From positions 1-37,317 of the forward strand of contig NZ_JAANOZ010000021.1 in NCBI RefSeq assembly GCF_011320115.1: a stretch of DNA of 37,317 nucleotides, in the 5' to 3' direction. This DNA comes from Croceibacterium segetis (lineage in GTDB: Bacteria; Pseudomonadota; Alphaproteobacteria; Sphingomonadales; Sphingomonadaceae). Shown here piece by piece: positions 7,996-15,418 of this stretch. Below the pieces are notes generated by a model. It was not told where the DNA came from. It did not search any database and saw nothing but the letters and a program-made list of their open reading frames with translations. The translations under genes were made by a program, and so were the position numbers. Each line of letters begins with the position of its first letter. The first letter of the stretch is position 1.

Positions 7996-8641
7996 ACTCG
8001 TGTCCATCGGGGTGATTGCTGCGGCCGGACTTGCCGCCGGCGCGTTTGCCATAGCGCAACCGGCAGTTCATTCCTCAGCGGCAATCGAAGCATCGGACCT
8101 GGGCGCCAAGCCGTTCAATCTGGCCAAGCCGCGAATCTTCCTAAGCGAGGCGGCGAGACAGGACGCCGCCCGGACCGGTCTCCTGCCGCCGGACACCCGG
8201 TCGGTGTTAAATTTGCCGACGCGGCTGCGCTACGGCTCTTGGGTCTGGGACGACTCCGGTGTCCCGCAGGGCACGCTCACGATTTACGTGGATTTGCGTC
8301 GACAACTGATTTCCGCCTTTCGGGGCAGGCACGAGATCGGCACCGCCGTTATTCTTTACGGGACCGACACTTTCGGCACCCCTCTGGGCCGCTTCAACGT
8401 CATGGCGAAGATGAAGGACCATAGGTCCTCGAGCTACGATGCCGCCATGCCTTATACGCTGCGTCTTACGAATGATGGCGTCTCAATTCACGGGAGCGAG
8501 GTTCGGGGCAGCCGCGCGACCCACGGCTGCGTTGGCGTCCCATTGGACTTCGCCCGGCGCTTGTTTAGCGAGGCGAAAGTTGGGACAAGCGTTCAGATCG
8601 TCAAGTCGGTGTCGCCTGAGCTTTCGTACATAAGCTCATAG
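7988..8641 (+). CDS. L,D-transpeptidase (YkuD family), secreted
   Basis: 217 residues with an N-terminal signal peptide (LVSIGVIAAAGLAAGAFAIA). The YkuD catalytic domain occupies roughly residues 90-205. It shows LTIYVDLRRQLISAF at its start, FGTPLGRFNVMAKMKDH, then the catalytic block IHGSEVRGSRATHGCVGVP with His168, His179 and nucleophile Cys181. This fold makes 3-3 peptidoglycan crosslinks or attaches proteins to the wall in the periplasm. The start codon lies inside the PEP-CTERM gene, so a shared function is likely but unproven. Confidence 0.88.
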   Translation: MLKLVSIGVIAAAGLAAGAFAIAQPAVHSSAAIEASDLGAKPFNLAKPRIFLSEAARQDAARTGLLPPDTRSVLNLPTRLRYGSWVWDDSGVPQGTLTIYVDLRRQLISAFRGRHEIGTAVILYGTDTFGTPLGRFNVMAKMKDHRSSSYDAAMPYTLRLTNDGVSIHGSEVRGSRATHGCVGVPLDFARRLFSEAKVGTSVQIVKSVSPELSYISS

Positions 8642-8703
8642 TGTCAACCGCTTCTTAGTAAGTTGCGGAGCAAGGGTCATTTCCTCGAATAGAGGAACAG
8701 ACC

Positions 8704-9231
8704 ATGGCACGCTTCGAGCCGGCGCGGTGGCTTTTGCCGTCGTTCGCTCTCACGATAATTGCCGTCCTGACGGGCGCCACTGCACCCGAACTCGACGTGA
8801 GGGATCAAATTCTCGCTGCCCACAACGCGGAACGCGCGAGGACCGGCGTTGGGCCGCTGCGCTGGAACGACAGCTTGGCGGTTGGTGCGCAAAAGTGGTC
8901 CGAATACCTAGCGCGCTCCGGGAAGTTCGAACACTCGCCGGACCTGCCGGGCCAATCCCAACTTGGCGAGAACATCTGGGGGGGCACGCCGGGACAATTT
9001 ACGCCGAACAAGATGGTAGGCGCCTGGATCGCGGAGAAGCGTTATTTCAGGCCAGGCCCGTTCCCGACCAACAGCGCGACGGGAAGGGTGCAGGACGTCA
9101 CACACTACACCCAGGTCGTCTGGGGTCGCACGACTGACGTCGGTTGCGCCATTGCCCGAGGCGAATCGGAAGAGATACTTGTTTGCCGCTACTCGGCTCC
9201 TGGCAACATAATTGGCCAATCCCCGGTCTGA
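8704..9231 (+). CDS. CAP-domain (SCP/PR-1-like) secreted protein
   Basis: 175 residues with an N-terminal hydrophobic signal (WLLPSFALTIIAVLTGATA). The CAP domain fills the rest: ILAAHNAERARTGVGPLRWN, GENIWGG and the signature HYTQVVWGRTTDVGCAIA, ending CRYSAPGNIIG. The conserved His and Glu of the CAP cavity are present. Bacterial CAP proteins are extracytoplasmic and of uncertain activity. An AGAGGAA ribosome site precedes the ATG. It lies 62 bases after the L,D-transpeptidase on the same strand and may share its transcript. Confidence 0.85.
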   Translation: MARFEPARWLLPSFALTIIAVLTGATAPELDVRDQILAAHNAERARTGVGPLRWNDSLAVGAQKWSEYLARSGKFEHSPDLPGQSQLGENIWGGTPGQFTPNKMVGAWIAEKRYFRPGPFPTNSATGRVQDVTHYTQVVWGRTTDVGCAIARGESEEILVCRYSAPGNIIGQSPV

Positions 9232-10440
9232 GCAAGCCTGGTCACTCCAAAGGACTGTTGGTCCAGCAGGCGCTTATGCCTCGGCGAGCCGCATTTCTCC
9301 GTCTTGCTTGTCGAACGCAAAGGTCGACACGGGCCTATGTCCGGACGCGACCATCCGAGGTGTCCTACGCGGGTCCGCCAGAGGGTTCCAGGTTGCGCGC
9401 TGCGGATCGCGTTCCTGATGAACCACTGAGCGTTGCCAGGTGACGTCGGTTTCTGCCCTGATCGACCTGCCAAGCTGGGAAATTCGCAGTCCATGGCAGC
9501 GTGAAGGCGTGGCGCCGGTGAAGAAGCCGATGGGGATTGTCAAAATCGCCTGCATGTTGGCGGACGGGGCCTGCGACGAGGTCGTGCATCTCGAGCGAAG
9601 CGGGCTCCGCGCGAAGCTCTCGTGCCGAGGCAAACTTGCGCTACGAGTCCCTTACAGAACAGCGAGGCGCCGATCCAAGCGCTTCTGAGCGGCTAATAAT
9701 GCGGGAGCGCCGCGAGAGGCTGGCCCGACGCTCTCACGCACCTTAGATCGCCAATGTCGTGGTAGGAGCGCCGAGCCCTGGCACGGCTGCGAGGCGATCA
9801 CTGTCCTGCGGCAGCGCCAAAACGTAGGCGGCGGCTCGTATCGTTGAGCCGCTTGGTACCAACGATAAACCGGGGATGAGTCGGCGCAGCGTTTCGAATG
9901 ACCTCAAGGGCACTCGTAAAGCCCCTATTTCTGCTGAAATCATGAGCGCAGCGCTTCTTCGTCGGGCTTGCGTGCCCCCTCGCCAACGCGCTCCACGCTT
10001 CGCCCGGCGTCGCGAAGCGCCCCACGATAGTCAGTATTGCTCCTTATCCAGCGCAGGTTGGGGGCTTCAACCTCGGCATCGCTCGCCCTAGTCGTCGGAA
10101 TGAGAGGTGCGAGTTCTTCACCCTGCTTATGGCCCAACGGCCGATCCTCTGTCTTGCCTCGCAGCCAAGCTCGCTCGTCGCGGCCTCGTACGAACGCAAC
10201 CACTCGACAATAGTCCCTTCGGATGGCCAGCCAGGCCAATTGAATATGAAGGGGAAGGGCCCCCGAGCCTTCAAGACCTCAAGCGACTGCGCCGCCGGCT
10301 CTCCCGAGCAGGACAAATCAAGGCTCACCGCAATGCGACCCAAATTGGCACCATGCCCAGGAGGGACATTGATGCGCGCCCCGCGATCCTTTCCGCGATA
10401 GTCGCAAAGGTGTATCTGCGAACGATCAGGAGGGGGAATC
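9232..10440. other. 1.2-kb region without a convincing intact gene
   Basis: Several open frames exist on both strands. None has a recognisable domain apart from a possible damaged PilZ fragment at 9440-9688. A minus-strand frame at 10044-10442 has protein-like composition (LGRIAVSLDLSCSGEP, FNWPGWPSEGTIVEWLRSYE). However, it would start inside the M23 gene start region, has no ribosome site, and is matched by equally long frames on the plus strand. The region reads as decayed sequence. Confidence 0.4.
9440..9688 (+). pseudogene. Possible degenerate PilZ fragment
   Basis: The frame contains KIACMLADGACDEVVHLERS followed by GLRAKLSCRGKLALRV. This resembles the central strands of sphingomonad PilZ domains, where HLERSG would correspond to the xLSxSG motif with Ser changed to Glu. 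The RxxxR motif is not visible and the C-terminal part is a basic, unrelated tail, consistent with a frameshift. The assignment is tentative. Confidence 0.3.
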
Positions 10441-11136
10441 ATGGCGAGTCGCCAAACGATTCGTGCCTTTATGGCGGCGGTGTTTACCGGGCTGCTGTGC
10501 CCCACTGCTGTTCTCGCGGGATCTGCCGGTGCTCAAACGGCGCGGGCTCGCATTGTCGATGATCCCCGCTATTCCGCTTCCGAAAGCCTGTCGCGCCCTG
10601 AACATGAACCGCGCGGACAGGCAGAAACTCACATTTCGGCCAGGGAGGCGCAGTTGGCCGGTGAGCCGCGTTACGCCTTGCGATCGAAAATCGGCGGCGC
10701 CGCCATCGTCACGTTCACGAACCGGCCCCCCCCTCCGTCGTTCGAAGGGATCGAGGGCTCTCCAGTCGGCCTGCCCCTCGCCGGTCGCCTCTCCAGCACA
10801 TACGGGCTGCGCACACATCCGATTCTCGGTGGTCAACGCTGGCATCGCGGTGTCGACTTGGCGGCGCCGGCGGGGACACCTATCCGGGCGACCTCCGACG
10901 GCACGGTGAGGAAGGCCGACTGGTCCGGCGGCTACGGCCTGATGGTCGAGCTCGACGCCGGCGGTGGGGTGCAAACCCTTTACGGCCATATGTCGCGCGT
11001 CGCGGTTTCCGCCGGCCAAACGGTGCGAAAGGGAGACGTGCTCGGCTATGTCGGCTCGACAGGCCTCTCGACGGGACCCCATGTGCATTACGAAGTGCGC
11101 CGAGACGGCCACCCCGTCGATCCGAACAGGCGTTGA
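10441..11136 (+). CDS. M23-family (LytM/DD-endopeptidase) metallopeptidase
   Basis: 231 residues with a strong AGGAGGGGGA ribosome site. Signal peptide to about residue 30 (cleavage near VLAGSAGAQT). Residues 30-110 are a low-complexity linker. The peptidase domain is at about 118-228: GRLSSTYGLRTHP, HRGVDLAAPAGTP (His135, Asp139), LYGHMSRVAV (His183) and GPHVHYEVRRDG (His214, His216). The zinc ligands HxxxD and HxH are complete. It should cut peptidoglycan crossbridges in the periplasm. Followed by a separate glycosyltransferase gene after about 150 bases. Confidence 0.9.
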   Translation: MASRQTIRAFMAAVFTGLLCPTAVLAGSAGAQTARARIVDDPRYSASESLSRPEHEPRGQAETHISAREAQLAGEPRYALRSKIGGAAIVTFTNRPPPPSFEGIEGSPVGLPLAGRLSSTYGLRTHPILGGQRWHRGVDLAAPAGTPIRATSDGTVRKADWSGGYGLMVELDAGGGVQTLYGHMSRVAVSAGQTVRKGDVLGYVGSTGLSTGPHVHYEVRRDGHPVDPNRR

Positions 11137-11286
11137 TCTCTTTCTCGGTCCGGCAAAGCGTTCGTTTTCGCAACAAAAAGCCAGGCCGCTTAGGACAATT
11201 CCATAGGCGTCGTCCCTTCAGCGCAAGCAGTTGTGCCGGGCAAGAACATTTGTTCCGGGCGGGTTGATTTTCCACCGCCTTCGAGG

Positions 11287-12750
11287 ATGTTGCTGCCGAT
11301 GTATGCGACCACATCGCTTTCCAATGCTCGTCGGCCGGTCGTCAACGACGCTGGCGTCCAACTGGCGATCTTGCTCGCAGTCGGTCTGTTGCTGCGCATC
11401 TCGACGTTCGGTGATCCAAATCTCCAAATTGATGAGTCTTTTTATCTGCTCGTCGGTGAGGAGATGCACAAAGGCGCGATCCCCTATGTGGATATCTGGG
11501 ATCGCAAGCCGCTCGGCATCTTCCTGACCTACTGGGTCTTCGCTTTCTTTCGAAACGGCGTGCTCGCTTACCAGATCGGCGCATGGCTTTCCGCCAGTCT
11601 GACGGCTTTCCTGGTCACCCGTATCGCATCGCGCTGGGCGCCCGCGCCCGCTGCGCTGTTGGCCGGGTGCATCTATCTGGCGACGGCAGGAGTCTTGCTT
11701 GGGTTCGGCGGCCAAACTCCGATCTTCTACAATACATTTGTTGCTTGTGCGGCCCTGCTGGTCTTCCGATACGGGTCGGAGCGAGAGGATTGGCAACTCT
11801 ACACCGCGATGCTCCTGCTCGGCGTTGCTCTGACTTTCAAACAGACGGTGTTTTTCGAGGCTTCGTTTTTCGGCCTGCTGGCCCTTGGCGATCATCGGAG
11901 TTGGAGAAAGGCGTTGCTGTCGATCACGCTGGGGATTCTGCCCTTCGCGTTGATTGCGGGCTGGTATTGGCTGGCAGGCTATTGGCCCCAGTTCTTTGAA
12001 GCGATGGTTCTTGCCAACCTTGATAGGCCAGCACACCTGTCCTCCATCGTTCGGCAAAATGCTTTGATGCTAGCGGCCGAACTGGGACCCCTCCTGATCG
12101 CCAACCTCTACGCTTTCCTGTTCTATCGAGACACCTTTCCGGCACGTTCGCTGGCCCTTTGGCTCTTCGCCGCGGTACTTGGGTTCTTCTCGGTTCCGTT
12201 TGTCGTCGAGCATTATGCGCTGCCCGCCCTTGTGCCCTTGTGCATCGTCGCGGCCGCCGCATTTGCTGCTAGGCCGCTTGGGCCGTTGCTCGCGCTTGGC
12301 GTCGGCCTTACCGCTATAATGCTGTCCGAGCCTGTCAACTTCGATCGCCACCGAAGATCGGCTGCTGGGTTCGCACAGATGGTGTCGGCGATTGGTCCAT
12401 TGCATCGTGGGGAGAGGCTGCTGGTCTACGATGGCCCTCCTCTGCTCTACTATGCTGTGGGAACCCGTCCGATGTCGGTGCTCGCCTTCCCGGAGCATTT
12501 AAACAACGTTTTCGAAAAAGACGTCAGCACCATTCGAACCGTACCTGAATTGCGTCGCGTCATTTCCATGAGACCTGCTGCGGTGGTGATGGCACCGATC
12601 CCAATCACCCCCCCCGACCCAGCAACATATCGACAATTGCTTTCCTATGTTCGCTCGCAATGCGCACCGCCCGTGGCGATCGATCTTGTCGAACCATTCG
12701 GGAAGCCCAGCCCGCATATCGTTTATGCCAAATGCGGTAGAGCGCGCTGA
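11287..12750 (+). CDS. Polytopic membrane glycosyltransferase, GT39/ArnT-like (GT-C fold)
   Basis: About 487 residues with around ten membrane segments. After the first helix (LAILLAVGLLLRISTF) comes QIDESFYLLVGEEMHKGAIP and YVDIWDRKPLGIFL. The acidic DE pair, followed by G-x-x-P-Y-x-D-x-x-D-x-K-P-L, is the lipid-phosphosugar catalytic loop of GT39/83 enzymes. Such enzymes move a sugar from polyprenyl phosphate to a lipid, protein or glycan on the outer side of the inner membrane. The start is uncertain: ATG 11287 or 11299, or GTG 11233. It converges with the two membrane genes on the other strand. Confidence 0.8.
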   Translation: MLLPMYATTSLSNARRPVVNDAGVQLAILLAVGLLLRISTFGDPNLQIDESFYLLVGEEMHKGAIPYVDIWDRKPLGIFLTYWVFAFFRNGVLAYQIGAWLSASLTAFLVTRIASRWAPAPAALLAGCIYLATAGVLLGFGGQTPIFYNTFVACAALLVFRYGSEREDWQLYTAMLLLGVALTFKQTVFFEASFFGLLALGDHRSWRKALLSITLGILPFALIAGWYWLAGYWPQFFEAMVLANLDRPAHLSSIVRQNALMLAAELGPLLIANLYAFLFYRDTFPARSLALWLFAAVLGFFSVPFVVEHYALPALVPLCIVAAAAFAARPLGPLLALGVGLTAIMLSEPVNFDRHRRSAAGFAQMVSAIGPLHRGERLLVYDGPPLLYYAVGTRPMSVLAFPEHLNNVFEKDVSTIRTVPELRRVISMRPAAVVMAPIPITPPDPATYRQLLSYVRSQCAPPVAIDLVEPFGKPSPHIVYAKCGRAR

Positions 12751-12799
12751 AATCCGACGACATCGAGGTCGAAGCAAGATTGCTGAACTTTCCTGAGCG

Positions 12800-13825
12800 C
12801 TAAGAAGGAGCCTTTCCGCCGATTTTAAAGATACCGCGCGGGACCAGCGCCAGGCCGACGAAATATCCCGGCATGAGCATGTCGATCCAACGCAAGTTGT
12901 CGGACCGGCCGAGTACTATCACCGCGAACAGTACGCCGCCGAACCACAGCGCGGCGAGCCGGCCGGTGCGGCCCGGAAGCGATAGCCAGCCGAGCATCGG
13001 CCCGAAGCTGAGCGCGGCCAGAACGAATGGCGGCAGCGGGTCTGCGGTAGTGATGGCGGAGATGTCCCTGAGTAGTGCGGCCGGGCCACCAAGCCCCAGC
13101 CAGCCCTGTGTCGCCGGGTCGCCTGGCAGCGTGAGCGACGTAAGCGCGAAATAGTGGGCAGCCAGGGCAAGGCAAACCACAGCCAGGGCGCCGAGCGCTT
13201 TCGCTGAGGTCGCGCGGTCGCGTTCCAGCCACGCGAGCAAAGCTATCAGCCCGAGAAACGGCGCGGCCAGTTCGCGGATTAGCGACGCGAGCAGGCCGAG
13301 GACGACGGCAAGGTTCGGGAAGCGACTGGCGAGCGGCAGGGCAAGCGACAGCAGCAGGCCGGCCCAGACCTCGTGCTGGGCGGTTTCCGCTAGGCCAATC
13401 ATCGAGCCGCCGAACACCGCGTAAAGGGCGACGGCGCCGTATCGCTCAGGCCGGGAGTATCCGGACAGCGCCGCGAACCACGCGAGCGCGCCTGCAAGCA
13501 ACAGCAGCGCTTGCAGCGCCAGCAAGGCGCCAGGCCCCACGAGCGCCACAGCCCAGGCGAGCGTCGGCAATCGCACGGTCACGAAAGGCCTGACTGGAAA
13601 GTCGTGCTCTCGCTGGAGCTTCACCGCGGTGGGATAATAACCCTGACCCCGGGCGACCTTCCCGGCAATGGCCTGATAGAGCTGCAAGTCCGACATCTCG
13701 CGTGCCGAAGCGAGATAGGGCGTGGGATCGACCTTGCGCGGCGAGGAAGCGGTCGCCGCCACGATCAACAGGAGGATCCCCACCAATTGCGCGAAGGCGC
13801 GGGTCCTCGCCGAGACATTCGGCAT
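12800..13825 (-). CDS. Polytopic membrane protein, possible GT-C-type glycosyltransferase
   Basis: About 341 residues from ATG 13825; the in-frame upstream extension to 13894 lies inside the preceding gene. It has eight to ten hydrophobic helices. The first loop has SAREMSDLQLYQAIAGKVAR, then GQGYYPTAVKLQREHDFPVR and FVTVRLPTLAW. This arrangement (acidic residues, then P-x-x-x-R-x-P) recalls GT87/DUF2029-like transferases, but I cannot confirm catalytic residues. Its ATG overlaps the TGA of the upstream gene by one base (TGATG), so the two are translationally coupled and may form a complex. Confidence 0.65.
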   Translation of the reverse strand: MPNVSARTRAFAQLVGILLLIVAATASSPRKVDPTPYLASAREMSDLQLYQAIAGKVARGQGYYPTAVKLQREHDFPVRPFVTVRLPTLAWAVALVGPGALLALQALLLLAGALAWFAALSGYSRPERYGAVALYAVFGGSMIGLAETAQHEVWAGLLLSLALPLASRFPNLAVVLGLLASLIRELAAPFLGLIALLAWLERDRATSAKALGALAVVCLALAAHYFALTSLTLPGDPATQGWLGLGGPAALLRDISAITTADPLPPFVLAALSFGPMLGWLSLPGRTGRLAALWFGGVLFAVIVLGRSDNLRWIDMLMPGYFVGLALVPRGIFKIGGKAPS

Positions 13826-14640
13826 CAGGCGGCGCGTACCCTGTTGCGGAAGAACAGGTTCACCTGATCCGACACCAGCAGGTAAGGCAGCCACAGCGCC
13901 ATCGAGATCAGCACCTCGGCCAGGTTCTCATGCAGCGTGGCGATCAGCGGTCCGACCAGTTCGGCCGGCAATCCGGAGGTGGCCATGGCCGAAGCGATCA
14001 GGCCCTGGCTGGCAAGGTCGACCATCCACACGAGCAGCAGCATGCGCGGGAACAGGGGCCTCGAGCGCAGCGCCATCACGAAGCAGACCATGTAGAGGAA
14101 ATTCACCGTCGCGGCCTGCAGCGTGAAGGTGGCGACCAGCACTTGCGACCAGTACGGATCGGCGGGAACGATCGGCGGCACGATCGCCAGGAACTTCAGG
14201 CTGCGCACCGGCACGTTCAGCAACAGGCCGACCATCAACGACACCAAGAAACCGGCCTTGCCGCCGATCCGGGCGCGGCGGCGGTCGAGCGGCCCGGCCT
14301 CGCGCCACCTGCCGAAGCGGGCCAGGCGGAACGACGGCTGCCGCCGGTCGCCGGTCCGGACGGCGCAGGCGATCGCGAAGCGGTAACCGAGCACCGGCGC
14401 GGCGCCGAGCAGCAGGAAGGGAAAGGCCATCGCCAGCATCTGGCCGACTGTCGGCGAGACGACGCCCGACCCGGCAATCTTCAACCCGGTCGCCAGCAGC
14501 AGCACCGCGGCCCAGGCGCCGACTATGGCATCCATGCGAACTTCCAGCGCCTTGCCGATGCGGCGGGTGCTGACGAGGAAGCGCCGCGCCAGCCAGCCGC
14601 ATGCAGCCGGAAGCAGGAAAGCTGGGTCGCGAAGGTTCAT
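13825..14640 (-). CDS. Membrane protein, DUF2569-like
   Basis: 271 residues, with a GGAG site six bases before the ATG. It has about six membrane helices. A charged cytoplasmic segment at residues 94-120 (RTGDRRQPSFRLARFGRWRE) separates two groups of helices. The end, WLPYLLVSDQVNLFFRNRV, resembles the C-terminus of DUF2569 proteins (WIPYFLxSxRVKxTF), whose function is unknown. It forms a two-gene operon with the following membrane protein and is divergent from the Tad pilus locus. Confidence 0.6.
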   Translation of the reverse strand: MNLRDPAFLLPAACGWLARRFLVSTRRIGKALEVRMDAIVGAWAAVLLLATGLKIAGSGVVSPTVGQMLAMAFPFLLLGAAPVLGYRFAIACAVRTGDRRQPSFRLARFGRWREAGPLDRRRARIGGKAGFLVSLMVGLLLNVPVRSLKFLAIVPPIVPADPYWSQVLVATFTLQAATVNFLYMVCFVMALRSRPLFPRMLLLVWMVDLASQGLIASAMATSGLPAELVGPLIATLHENLAEVLISMALWLPYLLVSDQVNLFFRNRVRAA

Positions 14641-14835
14641 CGTTGCTCCACAAGGTCAGCGCACGGTTCTACGGCTTAGGCCCCATTGCCGTTCCGGAAA
14701 AGTCCGTCGTCGGACCTATCCTGCTGATTAAGTTAGTATCGGGTAAATGGCCGGAATTCGGAGCAGTCCAGTGCGGAGCGAGGCGGTGCTGGTATGAGGC
14801 GAGTCGCGGCCGGAAGGCCGCTTTTGTCAGCTTAC

Positions 14836-14854
14836 GTTAACGTCATCCGTTAAC
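14836..14854. promoter_or_regulatory. Inverted repeat GTTAACG-N5-CGTTAAC, candidate regulator site
   Basis: Perfect 7-base arms at 14836-14842 and 14848-14854 around TCATC. Both arms carry the TTAAC word of CtrA boxes, but the two TTAA words are nine bases apart and face each other, unlike the TTAA-N7-TTAA direct consensus. It may be a CtrA variant or the site of another dimeric regulator. Confidence 0.45.
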
Positions 14855-14953
14855 ATCAAACGGCGCCGTGTTGCGGTTCAACCTATTGAAAGGACGAGTA
14901 AAAAAAGGGAACGTCCGATTCTGGATCACCGCTATCAAAACCGTGTTGACTAG

Positions 14954-14963
14954 TTTGGCTAAC
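14954..14963 (+). repeat. TTTGGCTAAC direct repeat, copy 1
   Basis: Ten-base word that recurs exactly at 15069-15078 in the same intergenic region, on the same strand. Its role is unknown. Confidence 0.4.
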
Positions 14964-15068
14964 AGTATGACTCTCAGGGTGCCTTGACGGGAAGTGGTCC
15001 AACGCGGCGTTAACCTCCTTGTCAACCAACAAGGATTGCGCCGGCCGACCGGCTAATCCCCGTGAAGG

Positions 15069-15078
15069 TTTGGCTAAC
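15069..15078 (+). repeat. TTTGGCTAAC direct repeat, copy 2
   Basis: Exact copy of the word at 14954-14963, lying about 80 bases upstream of the flp start codon. Confidence 0.4.
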
Positions 15079-15157
15079 CGGAAATAGAAGCCGGGGCCCA
15101 GTCCAAGGAAATCGATACGCGCCGGGGCCATGCATCGGCGACGAGATAGGGGGTTTT

Positions 15158-15355
15158 ATGACCAAGTTTTTCCGTGACTTCATCCGCGACGAATCCGGCG
15201 CGGCTGCTTCCGAATACATCCTGTTGCTCGCGCTGCTCGGCGCCGGCGTTGCCGCCGGTGCCCTGTACTTTGGCGGCAAGGTGAGCGCCGCGCTTACGTC
15301 GAAGGGCGACTATCTCTCGGCTTGCGCCGCCGACAGCACCGGCGGGTCTTGCTAA
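15158..15355 (+). CDS. flp: Flp-type pilin (major Tad pilus subunit)
   Basis: 65 residues starting at ATG 15158 with AGGGGG just upstream; a longer frame from 15062 lacks a site. The leader ends ESG, and the Flp motif AAASEYILLLALLGAG follows: processing after Gly14 places Glu at mature position 5 and Tyr at 6, as in Flp pilins. A single hydrophobic helix leads to a short C-terminal domain with a CAADSTGGSC Cys pair. It is cut by the prepilin peptidase at the end of the locus and polymerised by the Tad machine. A terminator hairpin separates it from cpaB, which would let pilin mRNA exceed that of the assembly genes. Confidence 0.93.
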   Translation: MTKFFRDFIRDESGAAASEYILLLALLGAGVAAGALYFGGKVSAALTSKGDYLSACAADSTGGSC

Positions 15356-15366
15356 ATACGTGAATG

Positions 15367-15403
15367 AAGTGGCGGCCGGGAAAGTTTCCGGTCGCCACTT
15401 TTT
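15367..15403 (+). terminator. Intrinsic terminator/attenuator between flp and cpaB
   Basis: Arms AAGTGGCGGCCGG (15367-15379) and CCGGTCGCCACTT (15388-15400) pair with one G-T, followed by a run of five T at 15399-15403. It lies 12 bases after the flp stop and 16 bases before the cpaB ATG. Partial read-through would set the ratio of pilin to machinery. Confidence 0.85.
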
Positions 15404-15418
15404 CTACTGGGGGGCGCA

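Larger units (their letters stand above)
14641..15157. promoter_or_regulatory. Divergent upstream region between membrane operon and flp
   Basis: This stretch has no gene. It is lower in GC than the coding regions around it. It carries a GTTAACG...CGTTAAC inverted repeat, a second TTAACC at 15010-15015 followed by TCAACC, two copies of TTTGGCTAAC 115 bases apart, and a TTGACG at 14984-14989 that could be a -35 box. TTAA-containing half-sites suggest CtrA control of the pilin, as established in Caulobacter. The flp ribosome site AGGGGG is at the right end. Confidence 0.5.

Noticed and set aside
10044-10505. 153-codon minus-strand open frame
   Set aside because: It overlaps the start and ribosome site of the M23 peptidase, has no ribosome site of its own, and equally long frames occur on the other strand.
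14953-15012. Exact sigma-70 promoter for flp
   Set aside because: TTGACG at 14984 has no acceptable -10 box at 16-18 bases; I leave the promoter unplaced.
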